From the NCBI RefSeq assembly GCF_900109685.1, contig NZ_FOBB01000004.1, positions 158,117 through 222,116 of the forward strand: a stretch of 64,000 bases of DNA, read 5' to 3'. The position numbers and the translations under genes are program-made. The number at the start of each line of letters is the position of its first letter. The first letter of the stretch is position 1. Under the pieces are notes generated by a model, which was not told the DNA's origin, ran no database searches, and saw only the letters and a list, made by a program, of their open reading frames with translations. Shown here piece after piece: positions 52,052 through 59,214 of this stretch. Source of the stretch: Chitinophaga rupis (GTDB lineage: Bacteria; Bacteroidota; Bacteroidia; Chitinophagales; Chitinophagaceae).

Positions 52052-52920
52052 AGGGCCAGGGCATACAGGTTATGGAAATAGTAACCGGGCATTTCCTGCA
52101 TTTTGCCAATATACTGGAACTCCGGCAGGCGCTGCACCCACTCCAGGTGGGGTACAAACTTATGCAGCTCCTGGTAAATATCTGAATCCTTGGCCAGCGG
52201 GCCACCCAGCTTTACCTTTACCTTTTGCTCATCCAGGCCCAGTACCCGTACGGCATTTACCAGGTGGTATACTATATCCAGCCCGGATTGATAGGGCAGC
52301 TCCTGCTGGTTCAGCAGCTTGCCGGCGGCATATATGGTAATGGTGAACCGGTTGCGCTGGGCCATAATATAGGCTACGCCATCGTGGTTACGGAAATCAA
52401 AATCATAAGGGTAGGCCTGCAGCAGTGCGGAGTGTGCGTGCACTACACGGTCTGTCGAGAACTCTTTGCGTAAAAAGCCCAGCAGGTCTTTATCAACCGC
52501 ATACACATTCACTAAGGACATTGGTGGTGGTAAAACATCGGCCAGCACGGCTTCCTGCAGCTTTTCGGGGTATACCATATGCAGGAAATCCTTTTTCAGC
52601 TGCGGGCTGTACTGGTTTTCCGGCACCAGGGTGCTTACAGAGGCATCAAAGGCCAGCAATACGGATTTGAAGGCGGTAAAGAGCAGCTTGTCTGCATCAA
52701 ATACCCGCTCGATCATTTCCAGGTCGGCCACGGCCAGCTTTTGCGGTTGGAAATTATATGACTTCAACGCCAGGAACTTTCCTCCTGCAGGATCAAATAC
52801 TACGTAGCTGAAAGTGCCCTGGCCTACCAGCACCAGCAGGTGACAGGTGGTAAGGTCCGTTTCCAGCAAAGAGGCATCGTCTACTGCAAATGCCGGCTGC
52901 ATATTATATGTTACGGACAT
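52042..52920 (-). CDS. DUF3822 family protein
   Basis: A 292-residue cytosolic protein of a Bacteroidota-specific family usually located next to rsmD and coaD, as here (10-base overlap with rsmD). It appears to be built from two actin- or RNase-H-like halves (about 15-150 and 165-290), and may be distantly related to ASKHA-fold proteins; this is a weak impression. Function unknown. Confidence 0.85.
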   Translation of the reverse strand: MSVTYNMQPAFAVDDASLLETDLTTCHLLVLVGQGTFSYVVFDPAGGKFLALKSYNFQPQKLAVADLEMIERVFDADKLLFTAFKSVLLAFDASVSTLVPENQYSPQLKKDFLHMVYPEKLQEAVLADVLPPPMSLVNVYAVDKDLLGFLRKEFSTDRVVHAHSALLQAYPYDFDFRNHDGVAYIMAQRNRFTITIYAAGKLLNQQELPYQSGLDIVYHLVNAVRVLGLDEQKVKVKLGGPLAKDSDIYQELHKFVPHLEWVQRLPEFQYIGKMQEMPGYYFHNLYALALCV

Positions 52921-52929
52921 ATTGTACTT

Positions 52930-53047
52930 GTGAATGAAGCAGCAATTTAAGGCGAAAAGCTGAAAGGTGAAAGCAGAAAGCTGATCACCTTTTGCTGCCA
53001 GTGCTTTTTGAAGCCAGCTTTATGCTTTCTGCTTTGCGCTTCAGGCT
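52930..53047. repeat. Inverted word repeat (AAAGCTGAAAG / CTTTCTGCTTT)
   Basis: Left half has AAAGCTGAAAGGTGAAAGCA; right half has CTTTATGCTTTCTGCTTTGC, its near complement. It lies between the TPR gene stop and the DUF3822 start. Confidence 0.75.
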
Positions 53048-53806
53048 TTACTGTAGTTCTTCCAGCATTTTCTTGCACTCCGCCTTAATACCGGGATCGT
53101 CCTGGGTTACAGGGCGCAGGGTAACGGCTTTGCGCAGCACATCCATAGCCAGGGTTTGCTGATCATTCTTATTATAGGCGCGGGCCAGTTCATAATAGTT
53201 CAAAATAAACCCGGGATCCAGCTTGCGGCATTTTTCATAATTGGCAATGGCCTGATCCATAGAACCATCCGGCAGCCCGCCAAATAAGGCTTTGGCAGCA
53301 TTTTTTTCCAGGAAGCTGAGGTTTGCCACCTCATAGTTCCATTTGCCCAGCACATGGTATGCCTGCCCATAGTTCGGGTTGAACTTAATGGCCAGCTCCG
53401 CATACTTCTTTACATCGCGGGAAGCAGCTACTTTTTCCTTGGCGCCGGAAATAAGCGCCAGCCGGCCCATGGCTACGGCCATTGCATAGTTGGCATTGGC
53501 ATCGTTAGGGGCGGCCTTCAGGGCCTCTGCGGCGTATTCTTTTGCTTCGTTAAAGTAACGGGTTTTATCTTCCTTTTCTTTCTGGCGGTTGCCTTCGCGG
53601 GAGCTTAGCTCACTGGCACCTATAAGTGCCTCCAGCTGAGTGGGTTGCGCCTTTAGTACTTCCTTGTATTTAGCCAGGGCCTCTGCCTCTTTCATTTGCT
53701 TTTCCAACTGCCTGGCCTGATCTAAGGTTTCATCCACGCTCTGGGCGTATAGGGCGCCGGTGCTAAAAAGCAGGCAAAGGGCGGCCATCATGAACTTTTG
53801 TGCCAT
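53048..53806 (-). CDS. Exported TPR-repeat protein
   Basis: A 252-residue protein with signal peptide (ending ALYAQS about residue 22) and tetratricopeptide repeats across about 25-230, such as AEALAKYKEVLKAQPTQLEAL and PNYGQAYHVLGKWNYEVANL. It likely serves as a periplasmic scaffold; a second feature, the SLP-like region NYEKCRKLDPGFILNYYELA, resembles regulator of microtubule dynamics-like proteins. Partners unknown. Confidence 0.88.
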   Translation of the reverse strand: MAQKFMMAALCLLFSTGALYAQSVDETLDQARQLEKQMKEAEALAKYKEVLKAQPTQLEALIGASELSSREGNRQKEKEDKTRYFNEAKEYAAEALKAAPNDANANYAMAVAMGRLALISGAKEKVAASRDVKKYAELAIKFNPNYGQAYHVLGKWNYEVANLSFLEKNAAKALFGGLPDGSMDQAIANYEKCRKLDPGFILNYYELARAYNKNDQQTLAMDVLRKAVTLRPVTQDDPGIKAECKKMLEELQ

Positions 53807-53854
53807 AGGGTGGGTTAGTTTTTTTTATTTATATAAAAATAATAATAATATTTA

Positions 53855-54020
53855 ATAAAGCGTAAAGCTGAAAGCAGAAAGCCAAAAGCTGCTTTTTTTA
53901 GGCTGAAAGCTTAAGGCAGAAGGCATAAAGCTGATTGCTTTTTGCTGCCTATGCCCTGATGAAGGCCCAGGCTTTATGCTTTACCCTTTATGCTTTATGC
54001 TTTGTGCTTTATGCTTTGTG
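53855..54020. repeat. Inverted word repeat (AAAGCTGAAAGC / GCTTTATGCTTT)
   Basis: AAAGCTGAAAGCAGAAAGCC on the left and many TGCTTTATGCTTTGTGCTTT on the right; a shorter inner pair (CATAAAGC...GCTTTATG) sits inside. Same word as at 52930-53047, so neighbouring loci can share a word. Confidence 0.8.
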
Positions 54021-54021
54021 C

Positions 54022-54372
54022 TTAATACTCTTTTTCCAGCGATACCAGGGAGTTCCGTACCTCTGCGCCCATGGGCGGGTTCATTTTGCGGAGGGTTACC
54101 ACTGTTTTTTTAACCCGGGGGTACCTTTCCCGGATGGTGTGGCTGATGCCGGCCACCACCTGCTCCAGCAGGGGCTGAGGAACGGCCATTACCGCTTTTA
54201 CAATGGTAAAAATATCCTGGTAGTTAACGGTGTCCGACAGCTCATCTACCGGGATGGTATCTGCAATGGTCACATACACATCCAGGATGAAATCATTCCC
54301 GATGATCCGCTCTTCAGGGTAAAAACCATGAAAAGCGCGGAATTTAAGTTGTTCCAGGGCGATTGTTAACAT
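54022..54372 (-). CDS. folB: Dihydroneopterin aldolase
   Basis: Converts dihydroneopterin to hydroxymethyl-dihydropterin and glycolaldehyde in folate synthesis. The 116-residue length is normal. Family motifs are FRAFHGFYPEERIIGNDFILDV and, near the end, TLRKMNPPMG with the catalytic Lys. ATG 54372 gives the standard N-terminus, MLTIALEQLKFR; a longer frame starts inside a repeat. Confidence 0.95.
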   Translation of the reverse strand: MLTIALEQLKFRAFHGFYPEERIIGNDFILDVYVTIADTIPVDELSDTVNYQDIFTIVKAVMAVPQPLLEQVVAGISHTIRERYPRVKKTVVTLRKMNPPMGAEVRNSLVSLEKEY

Positions 54373-54386
54373 GCGCAAATGTGAAA

Positions 54387-54443
54387 ATATGCAAATGTGC
54401 AAATGGTAAGATGCTAACATCTGCTCATTTGTACATTGCATAT
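54387..54443. repeat. Inverted word repeat (GCAAATGTGCAAATG)
   Basis: ATATGCAAATGTGCAAATG (54387-54405) and its near complement (54426-54443). It lies just upstream of folB. Confidence 0.75.
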
Positions 54444-54503
54444 GAATGGATATACAAAATTGCCGGTGGACCGGGTTTTACACCCGGGTTATCAGCAAAA
54501 GAC

Positions 54504-55487
54504 CTAATTACTGTGTTCCAGCTGGCCTGGCTGCAGGGTGCTGTGTTCCAGCGCGGATAAGTATCTTTCTGCATCCAGGGCGGCCATACAACCGCTACCG
54601 GCGGCTGTTACTGCCTGGCGGTATATTTTATCCTGTACATCGCCGCAGGCAAATACCCCTTCTACATTGGTGCAGGAGGTGCCGGGGATGGTTTTTATAT
54701 ATCCCTGCTCATCCATCTCCACAAAACCATTAAAAATACCAGAGTTAGGCTGGTGGCCAATGGCTACAAAGAATGCGCTTACGGGAATATCGGTTTCAAC
54801 ATTCGTCTGATTGTTGATCAGCCTTACTGCTTCCACCTTTTTATCGCCCAGCACTTCCTTGGTTTCGGAGTTCCAGTATACAATAATGTTGGAGGTTTTC
54901 ATTACCCTGTCCTGCATAACCTTGGAGGCACGCATTTCATGGCGGCGCACGATCATATGCACGGTGGTGCACATTTTGGAGAGGTACAGGGCTTCTTCTG
55001 CAGCGGTATCGCCCGCGCCTACAATGGCTACCTCTTTACCACGGAAAAAGAAACCATCGCACACGGCGCAGGCGCTTACGCCGCTACCGTTCAGGCGCTG
55101 TTCAGAAGGGAGGCCCAGCCACTTGGCGGATGCGCCGGTGGCAATGATCACGGCATCGGCAGTGATCACCTTCTCTTCTTCGATCACCACTCTATAGGGA
55201 CGAACGGAGAAATCAACGGAGGTGGCCATACCATAACGTATGTCGGCTCCCATGCGGGCTGCCTGTTTTTCAAAATCCACCATCATTTCCGGCCCCTGTA
55301 TGCCCTGGGGATAACCGGGGTAGTTCTCTACTTCTGTAGTAATAGTTAGTTGTCCGCCGGGCTGAATACCCTGGTACAACACCGGTTTCAGGTTGGCCCT
55401 GGCTGCGTAAATAGCAGCGGTGTAACCTGCCGGCCCGGAACCTATGATCAAAACATGTACATGTTCCTGCTGTTGTGTGTTTTCCAT
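54504..55487 (-). CDS. trxB: Thioredoxin reductase
   Basis: Uses NADPH and FAD to reduce thioredoxin. The 327-residue protein has the FAD motif GSGPAGYTAA (16-25), the redox-active CAVC (Cys140, Cys143), the NADPH motif GAGDTAAEEA, and the C-terminal FAD motif ACGDVQDKIYRQAVTAAGSG. It lies 27 bases downstream of the DUF4249 gene on the same strand but needs no functional link to it. Confidence 0.97.
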   Translation of the reverse strand: MENTQQQEHVHVLIIGSGPAGYTAAIYAARANLKPVLYQGIQPGGQLTITTEVENYPGYPQGIQGPEMMVDFEKQAARMGADIRYGMATSVDFSVRPYRVVIEEEKVITADAVIIATGASAKWLGLPSEQRLNGSGVSACAVCDGFFFRGKEVAIVGAGDTAAEEALYLSKMCTTVHMIVRRHEMRASKVMQDRVMKTSNIIVYWNSETKEVLGDKKVEAVRLINNQTNVETDIPVSAFFVAIGHQPNSGIFNGFVEMDEQGYIKTIPGTSCTNVEGVFACGDVQDKIYRQAVTAAGSGCMAALDAERYLSALEHSTLQPGQLEHSN

Positions 55488-55514
55488 ACTAAATACTAAT
55501 CTATATTATGTCTA

Positions 55515-56387
55515 CTATTTCCTGATCCTAATGCTTCTGTAAGTGGTTTCATAACCGCCCCAGTAGCCTAATGCGCCCTGTATATTGCCTCTTACCTGTA
55601 TGGGCGACGCGAAAACATTCCCGTTACTGGCGTATGCAAAATCCAGCGACCGCCAGAAATCAAAAGTGGCTTTGTCAATGTTGCTGAACTCTATACGTAC
55701 GCTATCTCCTTTATTAAAATACCCGTAGGTATCATAGTTGATCTCCTGTGTTCTGTCGTGCCCGGCCTCCAGCATTATATTAAAGTGGGTGCCATTCACG
55801 ATCTGATCATCGATGGTTGAGTTGATTCCTGGCCGGAATACTCCTCCATTCTTTGCGGTTTTATAACGTACATAATTACCACTTTGCGGCGGGTCCGCTA
55901 TGCGGGCCATTAGCTTAGCTAAATTATCGCCCTGACTGGTACCGGTTGACCAGAGTGAGTCGATAACCATGCCGGTGGCCGGAATGGTGGTAACTGCCTG
56001 GTACACAGTATCTGCCACGGCTACACGAAGTGTATAACTGCTACCGTTTATTCCTTTAAAGGCACCTGCCAGTGTGGTGTCTGCAGCATAATAATACCAC
56101 TTTACCTTATTGGTAGTGTCTTTAGAGAATTCCTTCAGCTGCATGGTGTTAGCACCATCTGATATGGTAATAACGGCGCCGTGCACAAAGGCTGCTTTGA
56201 GCTGATCAACTGTAATATGGCTAAAATAACTGAGGCTGCGCGTAAGTATCACTTCGGGATACTTACCGGTGGCTATTGTTCCTTCTATTACCATTTGCGC
56301 CTCTCCCTGTGGAAGGTCCACTGTCACGTCTTTTTCACAGGCGGCAAATGCGCAGCAACCAACAAGGAACAAGGTTTGGATACGCAT
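55515..56387 (-). CDS. DUF4249-family lipoprotein without a TonB receptor partner
   Basis: A 290-residue lipoprotein with lipobox AAC (Cys17 in FAACEKDVTVDLP) and the family's beta-rich body. Usually such genes follow a TonB-dependent receptor; here the neighbours are the primary sigma factor and trxB. It may have lost its partner or work with a distant receptor. It shares little beyond family features with the DUF4249 protein at 20.5 kb. Confidence 0.82.
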   Translation of the reverse strand: MRIQTLFLVGCCAFAACEKDVTVDLPQGEAQMVIEGTIATGKYPEVILTRSLSYFSHITVDQLKAAFVHGAVITISDGANTMQLKEFSKDTTNKVKWYYYAADTTLAGAFKGINGSSYTLRVAVADTVYQAVTTIPATGMVIDSLWSTGTSQGDNLAKLMARIADPPQSGNYVRYKTAKNGGVFRPGINSTIDDQIVNGTHFNIMLEAGHDRTQEINYDTYGYFNKGDSVRIEFSNIDKATFDFWRSLDFAYASNGNVFASPIQVRGNIQGALGYWGGYETTYRSIRIRK

Positions 56388-56417
56388 ATAGCTTACAAAA
56401 GTACGGTTACGCGGGGT

Positions 56418-56455
56418 AATAAAAAAACACCGGCCATGATATACAGCCGGTGTTT
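56418..56455 (-). terminator. Rho-independent terminator of the primary sigma gene
   Basis: AAACACCGGC/GCCGGTGTTT (10 bp, 11-base loop) followed on the minus strand by a T run (complement of 56421-56427). It lies 98 bases past the sigma gene stop. Confidence 0.88.
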
Positions 56456-56550
56456 ATATTTTAGATTTGAGATTTTAAATTTACGATCTGATAAAAGTAG
56501 TTTCCGGCCTTCATCAAATCTAAAATCGTAAATCTACAATCGTAAATCAT
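56456..56550. repeat. Inverted word repeat (AGATTTTAAATTTACGATC)
   Basis: Left half AGATTTGAGATTTTAAATTTACGATC; right half has ATCAAATCTAAAATCGTAAATC plus a second copy CAATCGTAAATC. It fills the space between the sigma gene stop and its terminator. Confidence 0.75.
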
Positions 56551-56552
56551 CT

Positions 56553-57410
56553 TTATCCTAAATAGGATTTCAATGAGCCACTGTAACGGGCTTTTTGCAG
56601 CCGCTTAATGGCGCGTTCCTTGATTTGGCGGATCCTTTCCTTGGTGAGATCGTACTTTTGTCCGATCTGTTCAATTGTTGCTCCGTTTTCACCATCCAGA
56701 CCAAAATAAGCGTTCACGATCTCTGCTTCCCGCGGGCTCAAGGATTTTAAGACCCGGCGAATTTCTTCGCGCAGTGAATCCCGCATTACATCATCATCGG
56801 TAATATCGCCTCCTTCCAGCAAATCGCCCATGGCTACATCTTCTGCCTCGTGTACCGGGGCGTCTAAAGACATATGGCGTGTATTGCTTTGGAAAATGTT
56901 GTTTATTTCCGATTCGGACATTTCCAGGATCTCTGCAAGCTCCTCTGTAGAAGGCTCTCTTTCATTCTCCTGTTCAAATGCCATGTAAGCTTTGTTCGCT
57001 TTATTATAAGTGCCAATTTTGTTTTGAGGCAAGCGGACTAATCTGCCCTGCTCTGCCAACGCCTGCAAAATGGACTGGCGGATCCACCATACGGCGTATG
57101 AGATGAACTTGAAACCTTTTGTTTCATCGAATCTCTGTGCGGCTTTGATCAACCCTAAATTGCCTTCATTAATAAGGTCACTGAGGCTCAGCCCCTGGTG
57201 TTGATATTGTTTAGCTACAGAAACTACGAAACGCAAGTTTCCGGTTGTAAGTCTTTCAAGAGCTTTCTGGTCACCCATTTTAATACGTTGTGCCAAAACA
57301 GTCTCTTCCTCAGGTGTTAACAAAGGGATCTTTGATATTTCCTGCAGGTATTTTTCTACCGCCTGCGAATCACGGTTGGTGATCTGGGTGGCAATTTTAA
57401 GTTGCCTCAT
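56553..57410 (-). CDS. rpoD: Primary RNA polymerase sigma factor (RpoD/SigA)
   Basis: The housekeeping sigma factor. The 285-residue length is typical of Bacteroidota, which lack the long N-terminal region of E. coli RpoD. Regions 1.2 to 2.4 run about 15-130 (NLGLIKAAQRFDETKGFKFISYAVWWIRQSI), region 3 about 135-205, and region 4 about 220-285 with LTKERIRQIKERAIKRL. It recognises TTTG and TAnnTTTG, the elements seen in this window. No TAnnTTTG was found in its own leader. Confidence 0.97.
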   Translation of the reverse strand: MRQLKIATQITNRDSQAVEKYLQEISKIPLLTPEEETVLAQRIKMGDQKALERLTTGNLRFVVSVAKQYQHQGLSLSDLINEGNLGLIKAAQRFDETKGFKFISYAVWWIRQSILQALAEQGRLVRLPQNKIGTYNKANKAYMAFEQENEREPSTEELAEILEMSESEINNIFQSNTRHMSLDAPVHEAEDVAMGDLLEGGDITDDDVMRDSLREEIRRVLKSLSPREAEIVNAYFGLDGENGATIEQIGQKYDLTKERIRQIKERAIKRLQKARYSGSLKSYLG

Positions 57411-57724
57411 ATTAAAGTGAATTGGTTTATTAAATAATTAACAGCGTAGCGTTAATTTTGTTGCAATTGAGAAATTTTATATCTTGTAAAATTTCCTATT
57501 TCGCTAAAATAGCCTGCAAAGATCGTGCTAATACTCCACTCTACCAAATTCCTTACAGGTGTTACTTTGCTGTTAACAAAATACTCTATTATAACGGATT
57601 TTAATAGCCATTTAGTGGGTAATTTTGCCAGTTTATACAATTTTTAACAATTGATAATAAACCACCTTTAAATTAAAATCTTAACTAATTTATACTTAAT
57701 TCCATTGCAAACCATTTAACGAAA
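57411..57724. other. Divergent spacer, rpoD and threonine aldolase
   Basis: AT-rich. Plus-strand TAATTTTG elements lie at 57453-57460 and 57620-57627; the latter would give the aldolase gene a leader of about 90 bases. Nothing else is recognised. Confidence 0.5.
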
Positions 57725-58744
57725 ATGACCATAGATTACAGAAGCGATACCTTTACCCGCCCTACTCCTGGTATGTTACAGGCCATGGCGGAAGCAGAAA
57801 CCGGCGATGATGTATTTGGAGAAGACCCCAGCGTAAACCGGCTGGAAGCCATGATGGCAGAATTTTTTGGCAAAGCGGCAGGCCTGTACTGCCCTTCCGG
57901 CACCATGAGCAACCAGGTGGCTATTAAAGCCCATACCCTGCCCGGCGATGAAGTGATCTGCGGCCACCAGGCGCATGTATATATTTATGAAGGCGGTGGC
58001 ATTGCTTTTAATGCCGGCGCCCAGGTACACCCCATTCATGGGGAGCGCGGCATGATCAATGCTGCCGAAGTAGCGGCTGCCATTAACCCCGATGATGTAC
58101 ATAAGGCCCGTACCTCCCTGGTATGTTTGGAAAATACCTCTAACCGGGGTGGCGGCTGCTGTTATGACTGGGAAGAAATGGTGAAGATCAAAAGCATATG
58201 CGAGGAGCATAAGCTGGCCCTGCACCTGGATGGCGCCCGCCTGTTCAATGCCCTGATCGCCACCCGGCAGGATCCTAAAGCTTATGGTGGTGTATTTGAT
58301 ACTATTTCCGTTTGCCTTAACAAAGGCATGGGCTGCCCCATGGGCTCTGTGCTGCTGGGCAGCGAAGCATTCATCCGCGAAGCCCGCCGCATCCGTAAAA
58401 AATTTGGCGGTGGATTAAGGCAGGCCGGATATATGGCGGCCACCGGGATCTATGCACTGGAAAACCATTTACAGCGGCTGGAACAGGATCATATACACGC
58501 CAAACAGATCGCCAACGCTTTACTGGAAAAAACTTTTACCGGTCATATGCTGCCGGTGGAAACGAACATCCTTATCTTTGAAGTAATTGGCAGCTGGAAC
58601 CCAATATCTTTTGCAGAACACCTGATAAGGGAGGGTATTAAAGTAATGCCTATTTCCAGCACACAGGTAAGAATGGTAACGCATCTGGATATTACGCCGG
58701 AAATGGTAGCCAGGACCTGTGAGGTGATTGAAGGGATGGCTTAA
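57725..58744 (+). CDS. ltaE: Low-specificity L-threonine aldolase
   Basis: Splits threonine (and allo-threonine) into glycine and acetaldehyde. The 339-residue PLP enzyme (fold type I) has DYRSDTFTRPT at the start, the base-stacking His84 in HVYIYE, HLDGARLFNA and the PLP-binding Lys200 in CLNKGMG. It stands alone. Stereospecificity at the beta carbon is usually low in this family. Confidence 0.94.
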   Translation: MTIDYRSDTFTRPTPGMLQAMAEAETGDDVFGEDPSVNRLEAMMAEFFGKAAGLYCPSGTMSNQVAIKAHTLPGDEVICGHQAHVYIYEGGGIAFNAGAQVHPIHGERGMINAAEVAAAINPDDVHKARTSLVCLENTSNRGGGCCYDWEEMVKIKSICEEHKLALHLDGARLFNALIATRQDPKAYGGVFDTISVCLNKGMGCPMGSVLLGSEAFIREARRIRKKFGGGLRQAGYMAATGIYALENHLQRLEQDHIHAKQIANALLEKTFTGHMLPVETNILIFEVIGSWNPISFAEHLIREGIKVMPISSTQVRMVTHLDITPEMVARTCEVIEGMA

Positions 58745-58950
58745 GGCGGCCTTCGGCCGCCGTCCATGGTCCATGGTCCATAGCATAGAGCGCGGGAGTA
58801 GTTTATCTTGGATTGGCAGAGCGCCTGAAGTAGTCGATGGTTCATAGCCTGGTTCACGGGAGTAGTAGTGCGTGGTATTCAGTATTCAGTCCACGGACTA
58901 CATACAACGAACGACGGTCTGGGGAATGAGTAGTGCGGAAAGAGACCTTT

Positions 58951-59016
58951 ATGCGCTTTTACCCTGAATGGTATGCGCCTTTAACAGGGAGTGCATGCGC
59001 TTTTAACATGGGATGC
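58951..59016. repeat. 22-bp tandem repeat, three units
   Basis: Units beginning ATGCGCTTTTAAC (or variants) start at 58951, 58973 and 58995, exact period 22. Confidence 0.85.
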
Positions 59017-59159
59017 ACCAGGGATTCACTAGGGAAACACATGGGATCCAGTAGGGAAAGACATGAGAAACACATAGGAAAGACATGGAAAAAGGGAATG
59101 AATAATTAATAATGAATAATTAATGATTGTGTTTTATACCAGCTGAATAACCAAATAAC

Positions 59160-59199
59160 AAAATAAAAAGCCGGGTCCTGAGACCCGGCTTTTTATTTT
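59160..59199. terminator. Bidirectional terminator of the M64 peptidase gene
   Basis: Perfect 18-bp arms (59160-59177 and 59182-59199; core AAGCCGGGTC/GACCCGGCTT) around a 4-base loop, with A-rich and T-rich ends on either side. It lies 15 bases past the M64 peptidase stop on the minus strand. Confidence 0.93.
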
Positions 59200-59214
59200 G
59201 TAAGAAAGGGCGGC

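Larger units (their letters stand above)
58745..59214. other. Repeat-rich gene-free spacer
   Basis: Contains a GC hairpin GGCGGCC/GGCCGCC (58745-58761), GGTCCAT repeated (58762-58781), three 22-bp tandem units (58951-59016), AGGGAAACACATGG-type repeats (59029-59092) and an AATAATTAATAATG repeat (59094-59130). A terminator closes it at 59160. Confidence 0.6.

Noticed and set aside
51476..52081. 201-codon plus-strand frame opposite rsmD
   Set aside because: Antisense to a gene with a readable methyltransferase motif.
55515..56387. Insertion or transfer event to explain the orphan DUF4249 gene
   Set aside because: No flanking repeats, integrase or composition change was seen.
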